Source: Margaritispora aquatica
Taxonomy: Eukaryota; Ascomycota; Leotiomycetes; Helotiales; Discinellaceae
Length of the DNA: 64,000 nt
Assembly: GCA_007644065.1 (NCBI GenBank)
Contig: VJWN01000007.1
Span: 1 to 64,000 of the forward strand
Direction: 5' to 3'
Part shown: positions 22,542 to 33,880 of the stretch, in pieces
Layout: each line of letters begins with the position of its first letter
Numbering within the stretch: the stretch's first letter is position 1
Position numbers and translations under genes: made by a program
The notes under the pieces: generated by a model
Seen by the model: only the letters and a program-made list of their open reading frames with translations
Database searches by the model: none
Told to the model about the DNA's origin: nothing

Positions 22542-23479
22542 GGTACTTCTACCGAGCTATTCAAGTCTTGGGTTCCGGATATTAAAAGCTTTGGTTGTTC
22601 ATTTCGTTGATTTCAACTTTTTCGAGTACTGACGTATTGATCAACATTTCTCAACACGCATCAATTCTATCTTTTACGATATAACCTTGCTTCCTTATTG
22701 GCGTGTCAATTTCATCTACACTACGCGCGTTCTCTTGTGACTCTCTTGTGGTTGATTTCCTTGGATGACTACTTTCCTTTATCTTTGTTGGTCGCTGTCA
22801 TAGATTTATGCTTTGATGAATTTCAGCTACCTAAAATTCGTATCTAGGATTAATAATGCTACCCGATGAGCACTGTCCATAGAGTCACCATCTCGAGCTG
22901 TAAAGACGTTACTCCCATGACCTGAAAGATTCTTACCGCGTACTGCATTAAACATGTCACCTTCTCTAAATGTGTTTAATATAGATGTATAGTACAATCA
23001 CTTAGGAGTTTTCAACCAATAGGTAGCTACTTCTTTCCACCACAAAATACAATTCTAGGTTTTGAGATACTTAAACCAACTTCTCGATACCAGGATATGT
23101 TTCTAGACATGATACTTGATAGTGGCAAGCAAAACTGGCACCCTTGCATTAATGCTGAGCTGAGAGTGGCTGATATTGGAGCTCCTGTTGGTGTTAATCA
23201 GCCACTCAAATTTTCTCCTCATGATTTGTATTCTCAAGAGTTTAAGCTGCCAGAGCTTTTTAAAATTATTAGTATTCTGTTAGTAACTCTCAACTAGGAT
23301 CATCACTTCAGCATCAGTGGCCGACAGATCATTCAACAGTACAGGATTCTTCGCTCAAAATTATATTGCTATCATTCGATGTTACATCTTTCACAACGTA
23401 GCCTGTGTGCGGGGAACAAGGAGAAACGTCTTCACAATAAGCGGCATCACAATTTTTGGAGATCTCAAAACATAACATC
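22542..23479. other. AT-rich intergenic region
   Basis: No intact gene is seen. One short open frame at 23097-23297, listed separately, has a protein-like stretch and may be a relic. Confidence 0.45.
23097..23297 (+). pseudogene. Possible methyltransferase relic
   Basis: A 66-codon frame contains LRVADIG, which resembles motif I of class I S-adenosylmethionine methyltransferases such as the LaeA type, preceded by HPCINAE as in HPxIP-N-LRVADIG. The Gly-rich continuation is missing (IGAPVGVN in place of a GxGxG loop) and no flanking domain is seen in any frame. This could be a degraded copy or coincidence. Confidence 0.2.
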
Positions 23480-24384
23480 ATGCGTTCGATCCACCTCTGT
23501 TTCGCTACTATCTCCATTGTCGTCACGGCCGGCACAGTCACAATCACCAAGTTTCCCAACTCAGAAGCCACCTTGGTGTGTAGGACAAAACTAAACCTCT
23601 CGCAATAAATCTTCATGAATCCCCACAATGCTTGTTGCCAGAGAGCTGTTCACTTCAGCGAGATTCTGGATCCTGGGTCCTACTACAAAACACGTACATG
23701 ATTCCGCAGCTTGAGTGTTCCTTAAAGGGGGAAGAAAACCAGGTCCACCTAAGGCAGTATTCGAAGGCAACGCCATGTGGTAGAATGATGCCATATCTAA
23801 GTAGAGTTGTGCCATATCATGAATGCACAAATTTTGATGGTGATGGCAGGTGTATAGGTGCAGCGGAAACTGGTTGTAGGTCCTTCGCTTTCTCGAGGAT
23901 GTTCTTGAATTCTTTCTGATGCGATGCAGGTAGAAGCGAAGATCTGTCTGATGGTGCTGGTGAAAAGTCATCATCCTCAGAAGGAAATTCAAGTTGAAGT
24001 ACAACGGTAACCAAATCCAGCGAACACGCAAATTGTAAATGCGAACTGGATGATTGTCCAGATGTCAAGACAACAGCAGGTTTCTGGTGTAGTTTCTGTG
24101 GCGGTAAAAGAGAGGACGGAAAATGTAAAGGAGTAAGGTGTTTTGCTTAATCTTCACTATGAAATGAAGGCTAATTGAAAGATCAAGATCTTGAGGATGA
24201 ACCATCACGGCATTGGAGGGGTTGCAAGTGCCAAGATGACCTCGATTTTAGTGACCAAGCAGTCAGGTTGAAACGACCTAAACCACCAGGATGGCGAGCA
24301 GCCCGTGACGCAGCATTTGTGAATATCCGAGAGTATGTGTGTTCCCCAGTTCCTTCAGAGACGCCAGCCCCAAGACTGCAGTAA
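23480..24384 (+). CDS. Candidate secreted cysteine-rich protein, in-frame stop
   Basis: I assemble exons 23480-23575, 23644-23875, 23930-24124 and 24182-24384, with introns of 68, 54 and 57 bases (GTGTGT, GTAGGT and GTAAAG donors). Exon 1 is a signal peptide (MRSIHLCFATISIVVTAG). Exon 2 carries six evenly spread Cys (CSLQ, LECS, TPCG, HECT, GRCI, TGCR). Exon 3 has an acidic Ser-rich linker and then a second Cys cluster (NCKCELDDC, WCSFC). Exon 4 adds GCKC and REYVC. All exons stay in one register, 242 codons including the final stop, but codon TGA at 23995-23997 in the linker interrupts exon 3. As written, the gene makes a 131-residue six-Cys secreted protein. The open, Cys-rich sequence beyond suggests either a recent nonsense change, a missed splice or a sequencing error. 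I know of no matching family. Small secreted Cys-rich proteins in plant-associated fungi include effectors, but that is inference only. Confidence 0.5.
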
Positions 24385-24897
24385 AGCTACTATGATTCTT
24401 CAGAGCATTTCCTATGATTTGCTCTCATCAATCGTCCGTATGGACAAGCGGATGGTTGAGCGTTGAAGCTCCCATATATCTAACAGCCTCAGAGTCCTCA
24501 TTCGCGTGAATGGCAAGCATCTATTCGTTGTTATTGAATGTATTGCTTAATGCCTTTGCTGCTAATAGCAATGTTTGATAATATATTTACAGACATTGGT
24601 CAATTGTCGTCAAATAAAGGTTTGCTCCGACAACCGCCTAGGACAACTTTAGTATATTTCGATGTCTGTCGGGATGGGGCCTGGACTAGATCGTTGACCC
24701 CACTTTCCGCAATTGAACCATGATCCCGCTAAATCATCTCAATGTATACTGTTGTCTAAATCCTCCAAAAAGATGTTCTGATGTTATGTTCGAGGCTAGC
24801 TTATTGAGTAAAAGAGTTAGCATTGGTTGGAAGAGTGACTTTCATGCTCTAGATTGAATTGAAGATGGATCAAGTCTAGGAGTAGGCTGGAATCCTC
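24385..24897. other. Intergenic between convergent genes
   Basis: This is the 3' side of both the cysteine-rich locus and the Zn2Cys6 gene. I see nothing in it. Confidence 0.5.
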
Positions 24898-26824
24898 TTA
24901 TTTTTCGCTACTATCATTTGGTACATCTTTCAAGCCTAAAATGCCTCTCGCTGTATTATATATCTCTTCATGCTTCGAGTTATCCGTTACACCGCATGCC
25001 TCCATAGCCAGCTCCATACATTTCACTCGCCCTGCTTCCCGTCCTTCGGTCTTGGTGATCTTATCCCTATGAATTGTCATGGAAGGTATTTGTATGTTCA
25101 ACTTCAAGCAATTAGTGTGGATGTGAAAGAAAAGCAGTGAGAAGAACTTACAACAGCAAAGAGTGATGCTTGACCGACACCCTTTTCCTCTGCTATGTAC
25201 ATCAATCGACCGGATGCCCATTCTACTTGCCTGTCCGTCGCGAACTCAGAGGATTTCACCACAAACAGCGGCCATGTGACGAACAGAGCTAGCGAGCTGG
25301 TTCCAAAGAGGCCCTCTGCCACAGGACTGCTCACCTCGGTGACAGGGAGGTCTCCAAGGAAGTAGGGTACGCTTGCTATGACATCCTCGATGAGTTGGCG
25401 AGCAGTTTTGATTGATGACAAATACTCGTTCGTCGTTTTGTAGTCCTGGTATGGTGGACAGAGCCAGGCTCGAGCTCGAACGATATCGCCAAGGAGGACC
25501 AGCCGTGCTGCCCGGGTCACATTCCTCGCAGTCGCGATTGAGATGTCGGCATATTTGTCGATTCGCCCAGGAAATAAGCTCGCGTTAGCCAGCGGAACTC
25601 CATCGTCGTCCTTCCAAGCAACTGTGAAGCTTTGCCACATTTTTGGCAAAGTCGACTCCCAATCTTCGAATCTTGCTTCCAATTTCATTTCTGACTTCAT
25701 CAAGTTCATCACTCGCTCTATATCATCAGTATTCTGCGTAGCATCATCTATTATTCGATTGGCTTTGGCGTGCAAGTCGACGGTCCCGAGACATATTTCT
25801 GCGCATGTGCTCGGTATGCCGTCTTTTGTCCCAAACTGCATCCACCACTTAACGCCCAATGGAGGTTCTGTACAGCAGAGAAAGCAATTGATGACCTAAC
25901 ACCAGTAAGAAGACAGTAGGCCAATGAACGTCCGCATACATACCATTTGTGATCTCACCATCACATGTAGTACGCGACCAAGATCTGAGGTCTCCTGTTT
26001 TTCATCTCGTGCTTTGACAAGCATGGCTGCGCCATTGGCATGCGATAACCATCCATTCGGTTGTCCATTCGCCGTGAGAGCCTGTCATAATCAGTACATG
26101 ATCTCATGTTTACTTGGTTCGCTCAGCTGACAAACCTCAAAAATCCCCAAGACTATCACGGCTGCTAAGGTCTGATCATCAAGGACAAGACCCGGACTCT
26201 GCAGGGCATAGTTGACTTCTTTCAATGCTTTTGAGTACTGTCGGGCAGCTCTGGGTTGCAAAGATCGTGAATTCGGTCTGTTGCCAAGCAACGCCAGTGA
26301 TGTCGCCTTGACAGCCGATGACAGTGTGGACGGCTTTGATGCGTTCAGCCGCTCATTTTCCATTACCGGGACGATAAAACTCATGTAACTTCTCGAATTG
26401 CCTTTGCATGGTGTCAAGACGAAGTTTTTGACGAAGTAGCAAAATGCTTGATCCTCAATTGAGGTTGATAAGCAGTAGGTTGGCGAAAAGGTCAGGGCTT
26501 GCGAATCGTATTCAGGAGACACCGAGGGGTAGTATTCCTCCCGACGATAAAGCTGTACAGCGAAGATATCATCGTCGACCGGTTCTTTTAATGGCATAGG
26601 CGCCTTCTTCCGCCGCAATCCACTCATACGGATGAAAGCTGGATCTCGATAGCCCGTACATATGCGCTTCGATTTCTGACACCGAAAGCATGTTGGCTTC
26701 CTCTCATCGCACTAGGCAGTCAGCATCCAGTTTGGATTCTAGAAGTCAGATGTAGGAATATTACTTTTATTCGACGAGCTCGACATGTCTCACATCCAGG
26801 AGATGGCTTTCCGGTATTGACCAT
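24898..26824 (-). CDS. Zn(II)2Cys6 transcription factor
   Basis: Five exons on the minus strand (26765-26824, 26136-26711, 25944-26081, 25152-25895, 24898-25101), all joined in phase 0, give 573 residues. The binuclear zinc cluster is split by intron 1: C11-x2-C14-x6-C21-x6-C28-x2-C31-x6-C38, with the basic run RARRIK before Cys21. Introns are 48-54 bases with CTAAT- or CTGAT-type branch sites. The remaining 500 residues are helical, with the DDQTLAAVIVLGIFE and SHANGAAMLVKAR blocks typical of the fungal-specific transcription-factor middle region of uncharacterised regulators. It should act in the nucleus on CGG-containing sites. Two CGG/CCG palindromes lie about 630-670 bases upstream of its start. 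The adjacent cysteine-rich locus converges with it, and no metabolic cluster is next to it, so the target is unknown. Confidence 0.92.
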
Positions 26825-29023
26825 CGCAAGGGAGATGTAGGTGTCAACTTGATCGGTAAATGAGGATCACGGCGCGTCGATCACGGCTTCCAAGGTACTG
26901 ATATGATAGACGTGTTGAATAGTGAGAAAGATGAAGATCATGACGGAGTGAAGAGTGCATGAAGTCAAGTGCGTTAGTGAGATTTGGGACGACGGATCTT
27001 TGACGCACACGCAGCGACCACCAAGTGACCAAACCCGAGTCTTCCTCAGGTTTCTTACACGTCCTGAGGTGGTGCCTGTCAATGCCTGTGTGTCTGTTTG
27101 CTGGCGTTTCTGACGTGCCTGGGGGCTCGCCCCTAGGAACCTTGTGCAAATCGCGTCACTAAAAACATGCTTATTCAAAATACGCCAGTAATATGCTTAG
27201 AATCCTTTATTGCTGAGACGAGAAACGTCGGCGGTGCTTGGACACAGGGCACAAACCGTTTCACGACATTGTGCCTTGCGATTTCATCCTCAATGAATTA
27301 ATCAATTGTTAATGAATTATTAATCCGAAGAATGAATGCTTCCGTCAGAAGTCGACTTCATTCCTGTCTTTTTTATTTTAACAAATATACATCACTTTAT
27401 CTCTTCACGTTCATCGTGTTGGATTGTACGCCCTGTACAATACGAATACGACGGAGTAACTTCTCACTCCGCTACGGAGCTAGCTCCGTGAAGACCACTC
27501 AATTATTGCCTTTAAAGATTCACTACATGATCTCTTTCCCTGGTCACAACTGAACGCCAAATAATTTCCACATACCTTCTTTAGCCTCAAATGGAGGCTT
27601 TATCGGAGTCTTCTACGCCGCTGTATCTTCTGTTCTGAGCTCGTAATAACTTGAAAAGAGTCTGCAATGTCAGTTCACAGAAAGTAATTTGCAATGTAGA
27701 TATGCAAACTATATGAGAATACATATACTAATATGATGTTTTCACTCTTTTGAGGATTTCGATTGCCACAAAGTACAAAAAAAAAATGACGTTTGTTAGC
27801 AGCAGAGCATGGAGTGTAGGAGTCTCAGTCGTCTTTGTGCACGTGTTTGGTATTTTCATATCATCATCTATTTTTTCTGCTGTAGCTGGTGTCGGCTATT
27901 GCATCAAGCATGTTATTTACATAAAATGATAATGCTTGGCCATTTAGAGCTGTATATGTTCAGTACCATCCTGTACTTTTACAATGTATCTGAGAGCATT
28001 TGTCCCAACAGCATTATTGAAACAGTGTAATAAAATATAGTCGTAAACATGAGAGAGAAGGGGAAGAGCATCTGGCAAGGATTGGAAAGGGTTAATCACT
28101 GAAAGGTGATTTAGAAGTTATGTGTAGTAATTGTACTATATGTTTCCGTTGATTGGAAGTCTATGGAAGTGCTAGAAAACACGTTCTATATTATAATTGG
28201 AGAGTACATCAATGGAGGAATCACTAGGAAAAAAATGGCTAAATACTTAGATTAGACTTCGAACTGCAAACTTTAAACATCTGCCTTCCGATATGAGACA
28301 AGTTATCAGAAATTTCGAGAATTTGCCATATCTGTGATTGCCGACACGAATATCGTATGAGCTACTTTGAATCTATGGACAGCTTACTCAAGGTTGAAAG
28401 TCTACTTTGACGATAGGATGATCTTCATTTAGCTATTATCAACTCCGTTAGCTGTGGATACGGTGCTTTTATCTTCTCGGAATGCAACGTATTGTTCGTG
28501 GACGCCAATCGACAGTTGCATAGCACAGCAGAATTTCTTAGAAACAGGCATTTAAACTCTATTCCCACAAAAGAAGCCTTCTAATCAGATTTATTTTGCT
28601 CGTAAAAAACCCCCAAGAACGCCTTGGCTTCATTTATCAATAGTGGCGGTTCGTTCATGAAAGACATCCAGTCAACCTTGGCGTTTTCCGCCATGCTGCA
28701 AAGCTGCAAATTGTCACGCGAATAACCAAAAGCCTTATCACCCTTGATACCAGAGCTGAGCTCGAAATACGAATACAAAAAGCAAGCAGCTCCCAGCCTC
28801 TCGATTTAAAGGGATGAAATATAGAACTTCCAGAACCTCCTTCACTCGATATCGAGATTCTGTCAAATCCATGTATGTGATGTCTTAATCGCCGTCAGCG
28901 CACGACTACATGCAACTTTTTCATGTACATTTATCTTGGAAATAAGGGGGAATAGACTACCTTGAAGAAGCCTGGTCGAGTATCAGATTAAGGGTTTTGG
29001 TTAAAGAGGGTGCACCCGCAATT
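26825..29023. other. Gene-poor stretch of 2.2 kb
   Basis: The left part is the upstream region of the Zn2Cys6 gene and includes the palindrome pair at 27452-27489 and a GC-rich hairpin near 27120. The rest is AT-rich. A 65-codon minus frame at 28581-28778 has no recognisable motif, and I do not call it a gene. Confidence 0.5.
27452..27489. promoter_or_regulatory. Paired CGG/CCG palindromes upstream of the Zn2Cys6 gene
   Basis: CGGAGT at 27452-27457 pairs with ACTCCG at 27466-27471. Directly after comes the perfect 16-base palindrome ACGGAGCTAGCTCCGT at 27474-27489. Four CGGAG half-sites in 38 bases, facing each other, is the layout Zn2Cys6 dimers bind. Autoregulation is an inference; a transposon end or a hairpin are alternatives. 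Confidence 0.45.
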
Positions 29024-29846
29024 ATGCTCCACCTCCTCGTCGTCGGCCTCGTTGGTATTGCTTTAGGAGCACAGTCAGAAAGCGTCAATACACTTGGTCA
29101 ATACATTCCATATCAGCAACTCAGGCAGTGTGCCCAGTATGCACTGGGTGGATATGGGACCGCATCTCAAGTCGTAGTCATCATTGGTTGTCCACAACCA
29201 TACTACAATTATTGCTATTGTCGCGGCAGAGTGGATCTTTCTTCCCTCATAACGCCCTTCTTTTCGTCATATGTCTACACAGTGTGTAACTCGAACGCAG
29301 CAGATGTGAGCGCCGTATTCTCAGTATATGACAACTACTGCTCTGGGGTTGGCATAACAGGCGGTGCACCAGCTGCAAACACAGCTGGTGTGGTAACGAC
29401 GACGTTAGGAAATAGCAGTCCCACGCAGACAGTCGTCGTCATCACCACCGTGATTAGTACATCAGGGACTGCACTCTCAACGCGTGAGTTCAAGTCCATA
29501 TTGGGAGTCAGCATTCATGTCTGGCTTGCCGTCTCTGTTGGCTTCATGATCCTTCTTGCGCACATCGGCTGATTCTGTATGGACGAAAGAACTCGTTACG
29601 ACAACTCCTCCAACTCCTCCGATCGTGACACTTAGTACACCTCGTGTTGTTGTCACTATCCATTCGACGACAACGATGAAATATCCGTATGATTCTGGAA
29701 CCTCTAGCCTCGGCGGGAGTTCTGGAAAGGGTCTGAGTGAGTCCGATAAGATCGCTCTTGGTGTTGGACTTGGTATTGGACTTTCTTCATTGTTTGTAGG
29801 GATTGCGACCTGCTTCGGTTGTTTCAATGGGCAGTCTTTGAGATGA
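29024..29846 (+). CDS. Cell-surface protein with Cys-rich ectodomain and one membrane anchor
   Basis: Exons 29024-29483 and 29590-29846 (106-base intron GTGAGT..AAG) give 238 residues. Residues 1-20 are a signal peptide. An ectodomain of about 95 residues has six Cys (QCAQY, IGCPQ, YNYCYC, TVCNS, NYCSG), an even number that suggests disulphides. It resembles but does not match the CFEM pattern. A Thr/Ser/Pro-rich stalk follows, and then the membrane entry common in fungal surface proteins: LSESDKIALGVGLGIGLSSLFVGIATC. The intracellular tail is only about ten residues. It probably sits in the plasma membrane or cell wall. The function is unknown. A longer upstream ATG (28997) is in frame but would bury the signal peptide. 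Confidence 0.78.
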
Positions 29847-30160
29847 GAATGCTTGCGTATTGACTGAGGTGGTCGGCTGTATGAATTTGAGATTGAGCAG
29901 TTATTTCGGAGTAGAATTTAACAGGCTTTCGGTTGTCTCTTTTAGCTAAAAACGAAGATGCTGGCATTTGCCTAAACGCCTTGTCTTGGCGCATCCTGAA
30001 TTTGGACTTGTCGTTCAGCCTATCGTGCTGTGGCTTCTGAGCACGAGAATCCTCGTGTTCCACAGCGAGATATCTCTCAATTTGCCTCTCGAAAACTCGT
30101 TATTTGATATACTTCCGCCAACTCCTCTGATAAGTTTGGTCTTATGAATTGATACCCAAG
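29847..30160. other. Short intergenic region
   Basis: 314 bases between two genes on the plus strand. Nothing was recognised. Confidence 0.45.
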
Positions 30161-30656
30161 ATGTCGAGCAAACGAGTCCTAGAAAGTGTTCGTCGTATCC
30201 AGCTCACTATGGGATTGGGCTATAGTGGAATGGGAGCCTGGTTAGTTCATTCTCATTGACTTGTGCTCCAACACTAAGAGCTTTGACAGGTGTCTGTTAC
30301 ACCCTTCATCAGTGATCGCCCTCTGCCTAACGCCCCAGTATGCAGTCATCAATCGCACAACTTCACTTCTTATGCGTTGCTTTGGTGCTCAAGCCATGAC
30401 TGCAGGCCTTCTTCTCTCGACCTCTAGCATGACCGTGCAATCTTTCACGATCTTTGGGTTGTCTATGATTCCATACTTAGGGTTTAACGCCTGGTTCGGG
30501 ATTGGACCTGGAAAGGGCATGTTCACTAGGATGTTGTGGATGGACTTTGTGGGAAATTGTGTGTTTATGGGCGGTAGCTTGTGGTGTGCGAAATTGATCG
30601 CCGAGAATGAAAAGAGTAGGGCGGAAAGCCAGATTGTGTCCAAGAAGATGGAGTAG
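30161..30656 (+). CDS. Small multi-pass membrane protein
   Basis: Exons 30161-30240 and 30290-30656 (49-base intron GTTAGT..ACAG) give 148 residues. The splice completes a Trp codon and keeps a hydrophobic run open (LGYSGMGAWCLL). Four hydrophobic segments are visible: about residues 15-35, 52-72, 76-95 and 108-128, separated by short loops, with a basic N-terminus (SSKRVLESVRRIQ) and a charged C-terminus ending SKKME. There is no signal peptide and no catalytic motif. The build recalls small fungal integral membrane proteins of unknown function, and I cannot name a family. Confidence 0.7.
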
Positions 30657-31468
30657 TTTGCAAAACAAAGACGACTGAAGAGAGAGGGGATGAGGTTCAA
30701 GGTTTCATGGGAGTAATTGAATTGGTATTGCCACAGAGTACGGGTAGGTGAGCAGGTGGACAGCAGAAATACTGCAATTCTCCTATAATTGATTCCCTGA
30801 GAAATTGTGAATATGATGTTTTAAATGGATTGCTAAAAATTTAAGTGTTAATGATTCATTCGCTTGGTGTAACGAGGCGATGAAAAAAGGGAACACCATG
30901 AAGACTTTTATGTATCAGTGTACTGCATTTGAAATCAACTCCATCGTAAGTGTTAGGTTGAGTCTTCCAGGACAGTCGAGCAAGGCTATGATATAGTGGC
31001 ACTTAACTGATAGATACTGTTGAATCTGGTACCTGAGAGGAAAGGCGTGAAACTCGATCAATCTAATCAGAGAATCATCTGTGCGCAAGGTGATTCTTGC
31101 TTGGGTGGCATGTTCCGTCAAGTGACAGATCTACGAGTGTCTATCACTTGACCGTGTCAGGTCCGCTCAGGTAGTTTGTGGAGAATGCAGAAGCATCTAC
31201 CAATGGCCGGAGCTGAGGCGACTCACGAGCATGCTATATTTTGGCTATGTGGTCCTTGGATGAGTTGCTATAAAAGCTTGGCGTGGCATTGGACAAGTGA
31301 TCGGTACACATTTGTGACCGTGCTAGTCTCTGAGATTAGAACTCTTGCGCTGGGCTTGTGGTATCTTCAGTAAAACCAGGAGCAAAGACTGTTAGAATCT
31401 TTGGGCAGACAATGTTTGCCCTCGTGGATATACCGAAAGAATCGTTTAGGTGAATTCGATCTTTCTCC
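30657..31468. other. Intergenic between convergent genes
   Basis: About 0.8 kb with no supported gene between the small membrane protein and the Alg1 gene. Confidence 0.5.
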
Positions 31469-32905
31469 TCAATCACACAACCCGAAGAGACGGCCAGCTA
31501 CAGCGTCCCATTCCTCGTCCCATCTTCTGCTCCCTTCTTGAACAGCACCCCTTCTCAGCTTAGCCAGCTGTTGCCCACTTTGCTCTGCGAACAACTCTTG
31601 AATTATATCCGCAAGTTCTGGACTCGTCCCGAAACCTCGGCCATTGACTCCTTCTCTGACCAACTCTCCCCAGCTCTCGTATTTGCCGTAACCAACAACT
31701 GGCAATCCTGCACCGAACATGTCTACCACTTTCATGGGGAGATCTACCCCACTGCTGCTCATGTGCAAGCACACACCAAGATCGGCACATGCCAGTAAAG
31801 TCGCATAATCTTGCGCGGTCAACCATGCTGTAAGAATCGTCACGTTGGGCAACCTAGATGTTTTCTTAAGTGAGGCGATGCGATCGAGATACATTTGTTT
31901 TTGGGGTCCTTTGCCAGTGATGATAGCAATAATTGGGGGTACATCCTTAGTTGATGACGCATATCGGCACAGGGCTTCAAGCAAGAGATTGAAATCTTCA
32001 TCTGGGGTCCATGATGTGCTGCTCACTAGCAGTTTTGTTCTTCCAGCCAGTATGTTTTCAGCATGTATGCTGGTCTCAGGAAGTCGAGAAAGAAACTTTT
32101 GCCTTACTCGCGAATCCGCGATTGGTTGGAAGATAGCAGCAGGTCGATCGTGGAGGGTGAATATAGGTGATCGAATATTGTATGGCTTAGCTTTGAGCTG
32201 CTTTTGCATCGCATCCGTCACTGTGAAAGATGCTGTTGGGGCCCAGCAACCAAGCTTTGCTTCGTAGTACTTAGACACCTTAACAAAAGGGTGATTGGCA
32301 CCTCTAGTACCTGCCAGAATAGTCCAGCCATAATTATGCCAGTCGATGATCAAATGGGTATTCCTCAGAAAGCACACGATCAAGGCAATCAGTAGGGTTG
32401 GTATGGAAGGAGGATTCTGGACAAGCAGCCATCGGGCAGGACTCGTGCTGTAAGCCAAAGCCCTGAATAGACTCCATATCTGCCACAGAACCTTAAGAGG
32501 TCCTGTTAATATGAATGGGACACTCTTCGTCCGAAGGAATGCTGGTGGTGGAGCAAGGGGAATGACCCTAATCAAAGGATTGTTTTCGATCGAGGGATGC
32601 AAAGCAGATTCTATATGATGAATCAGCAATAGAATTCAACTTCTAGACGCAACCATACCTTGATATCCAATCAAATCGACTCTCCCTCCATGTTTTGCTA
32701 TGCTGGAAGCATGATACTGCATTCGTGGACTGCGTCCAATGTCCCCGAGAACCAGCACTTGAACGGAGATTTTGGGCTCAGTGCTTGACTTGGAAGATGT
32801 CGATTTCGGCGGCGAATGCTTCACATAGCGGCTGGGGAGCATTATGAGAATAATGGTGACAATCGAAGAAGCAATGACTGCTATGTTTAAAAAGAGGTCG
32901 AACAT
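31469..32905 (-). CDS. ALG1: Alg1 beta-1,4-mannosyltransferase
   Basis: Exons 32659-32905 and 31469-32610 (48-base intron GTATGG..ATAG) give 462 residues, the usual length. Alg1 adds the first mannose to GlcNAc2-PP-dolichol on the cytosolic face of the ER, the start of the N-glycan core. An N-terminal membrane anchor (residues 5-25) is followed by [34 protein letters not shown], then [12 protein letters not shown] and [13 protein letters not shown], all signatures of glycosyltransferase family 33. The C-terminal half has [27 protein letters not shown], the [20 protein letters not shown] nucleotide-sugar site, and [15 protein letters not shown]. All expected motifs are present. It is divergent from the zinc-transporter gene. 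Confidence 0.95.
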
Positions 32906-33880
32906 TGTGCTCTGGGTTTTAATTGGAAATGCCAGAGTTTGCCAACGAGAGATAATTGTTGCAATGGTTTGGTTGTTTTATGTGGAATTCTAGTCTATAG
33001 CGGTCTTTCAAGACAGAGTATACAACAACCAGAAGCAGATCGGAACTCTGGACTATCGTGTTCGTCCGGCGACGTCGAGGTCTCTTCTCATACCTAGGTA
33101 CTTGCCAACTGTTACTGTTACAGCTTGCTCAGAATCCGGACCAGAGCAGATCGAGCTTTAACGGGCCGTAAATAATCCGAAGTGCGTCATCGGGACTATA
33201 TTTAATCCGATGTCAAAATGTCGTCCCATGGTCAAAGGTAAGGAAGGTCCCATAGCACGTGCTTAGGTTCTTTCCTATTGATTGTAAAGGTACTGTACTA
33301 TGGTACTGTAAGGTAAAACCTGAAGCTACCGGACTGTCGTCTCGCGATCCCCTGTTTCTCCGAGCCAATCGGGACTTCGTTGCATGACTAGCGTGTTGTC
33401 TCTCCGCCTATCACCTCCCGGATTCAGATTAGACTCAGGCTTGGGGTGGGCTTGAACGGGTTCTTGGTCAGGGGGAAAGCAATCAACACCAGACGAAGAG
33501 AGGAAAGAGGAAAGACACCAAAAGAGACCCAAAAGAGACGACATATCAAAAACCTGGTCTTCCTATCATCTCCTCCTCCACTCTTCTCCACAATCCACAC
33601 AAAACCTCACCATCGTCACTTTGCACTGTCCTACCCATTCCCTTTCGAAATTGAAGATATACTCTGCGGGGCAACATACACGCGCTCCATCTATCTGCGA
33701 TACCTCACTCCAAGTACCTACGAATTCATCCTCGGCCTGCGATACTCGTACCCGCATCCCGTCGGCGCATAAAGGAGATTGCAGTTGCACAACCTCAACT
33801 TCGACGACATATGTGGGGAGTGGAACACGTTGCTCGAGCTTCGAGGCTCTGTTCGATCAACTGAAACTTGCGACGCCAAC
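32906..33880. other. Divergent promoter region of ALG1 and the zinc transporter
   Basis: Nearly 1 kb. It contains several TACCT/AGGTA pentamers (about 33090-33320). On the zinc-transporter side there is a long purine- then pyrimidine-rich leader (33480-33640). A TTG-initiated upstream extension of the transporter frame is rejected in favour of the ATG at 33881. Confidence 0.5.

Noticed and set aside
23591..24031. 146-codon minus frame
   Set aside because: It lies opposite the spliced Cys-rich plus-strand locus, which has a signal peptide and consistent introns; the minus reading has no domain.
28581..28778. 65-codon minus frame
   Set aside because: No motif, no partner exons, isolated in an AT-rich stretch.
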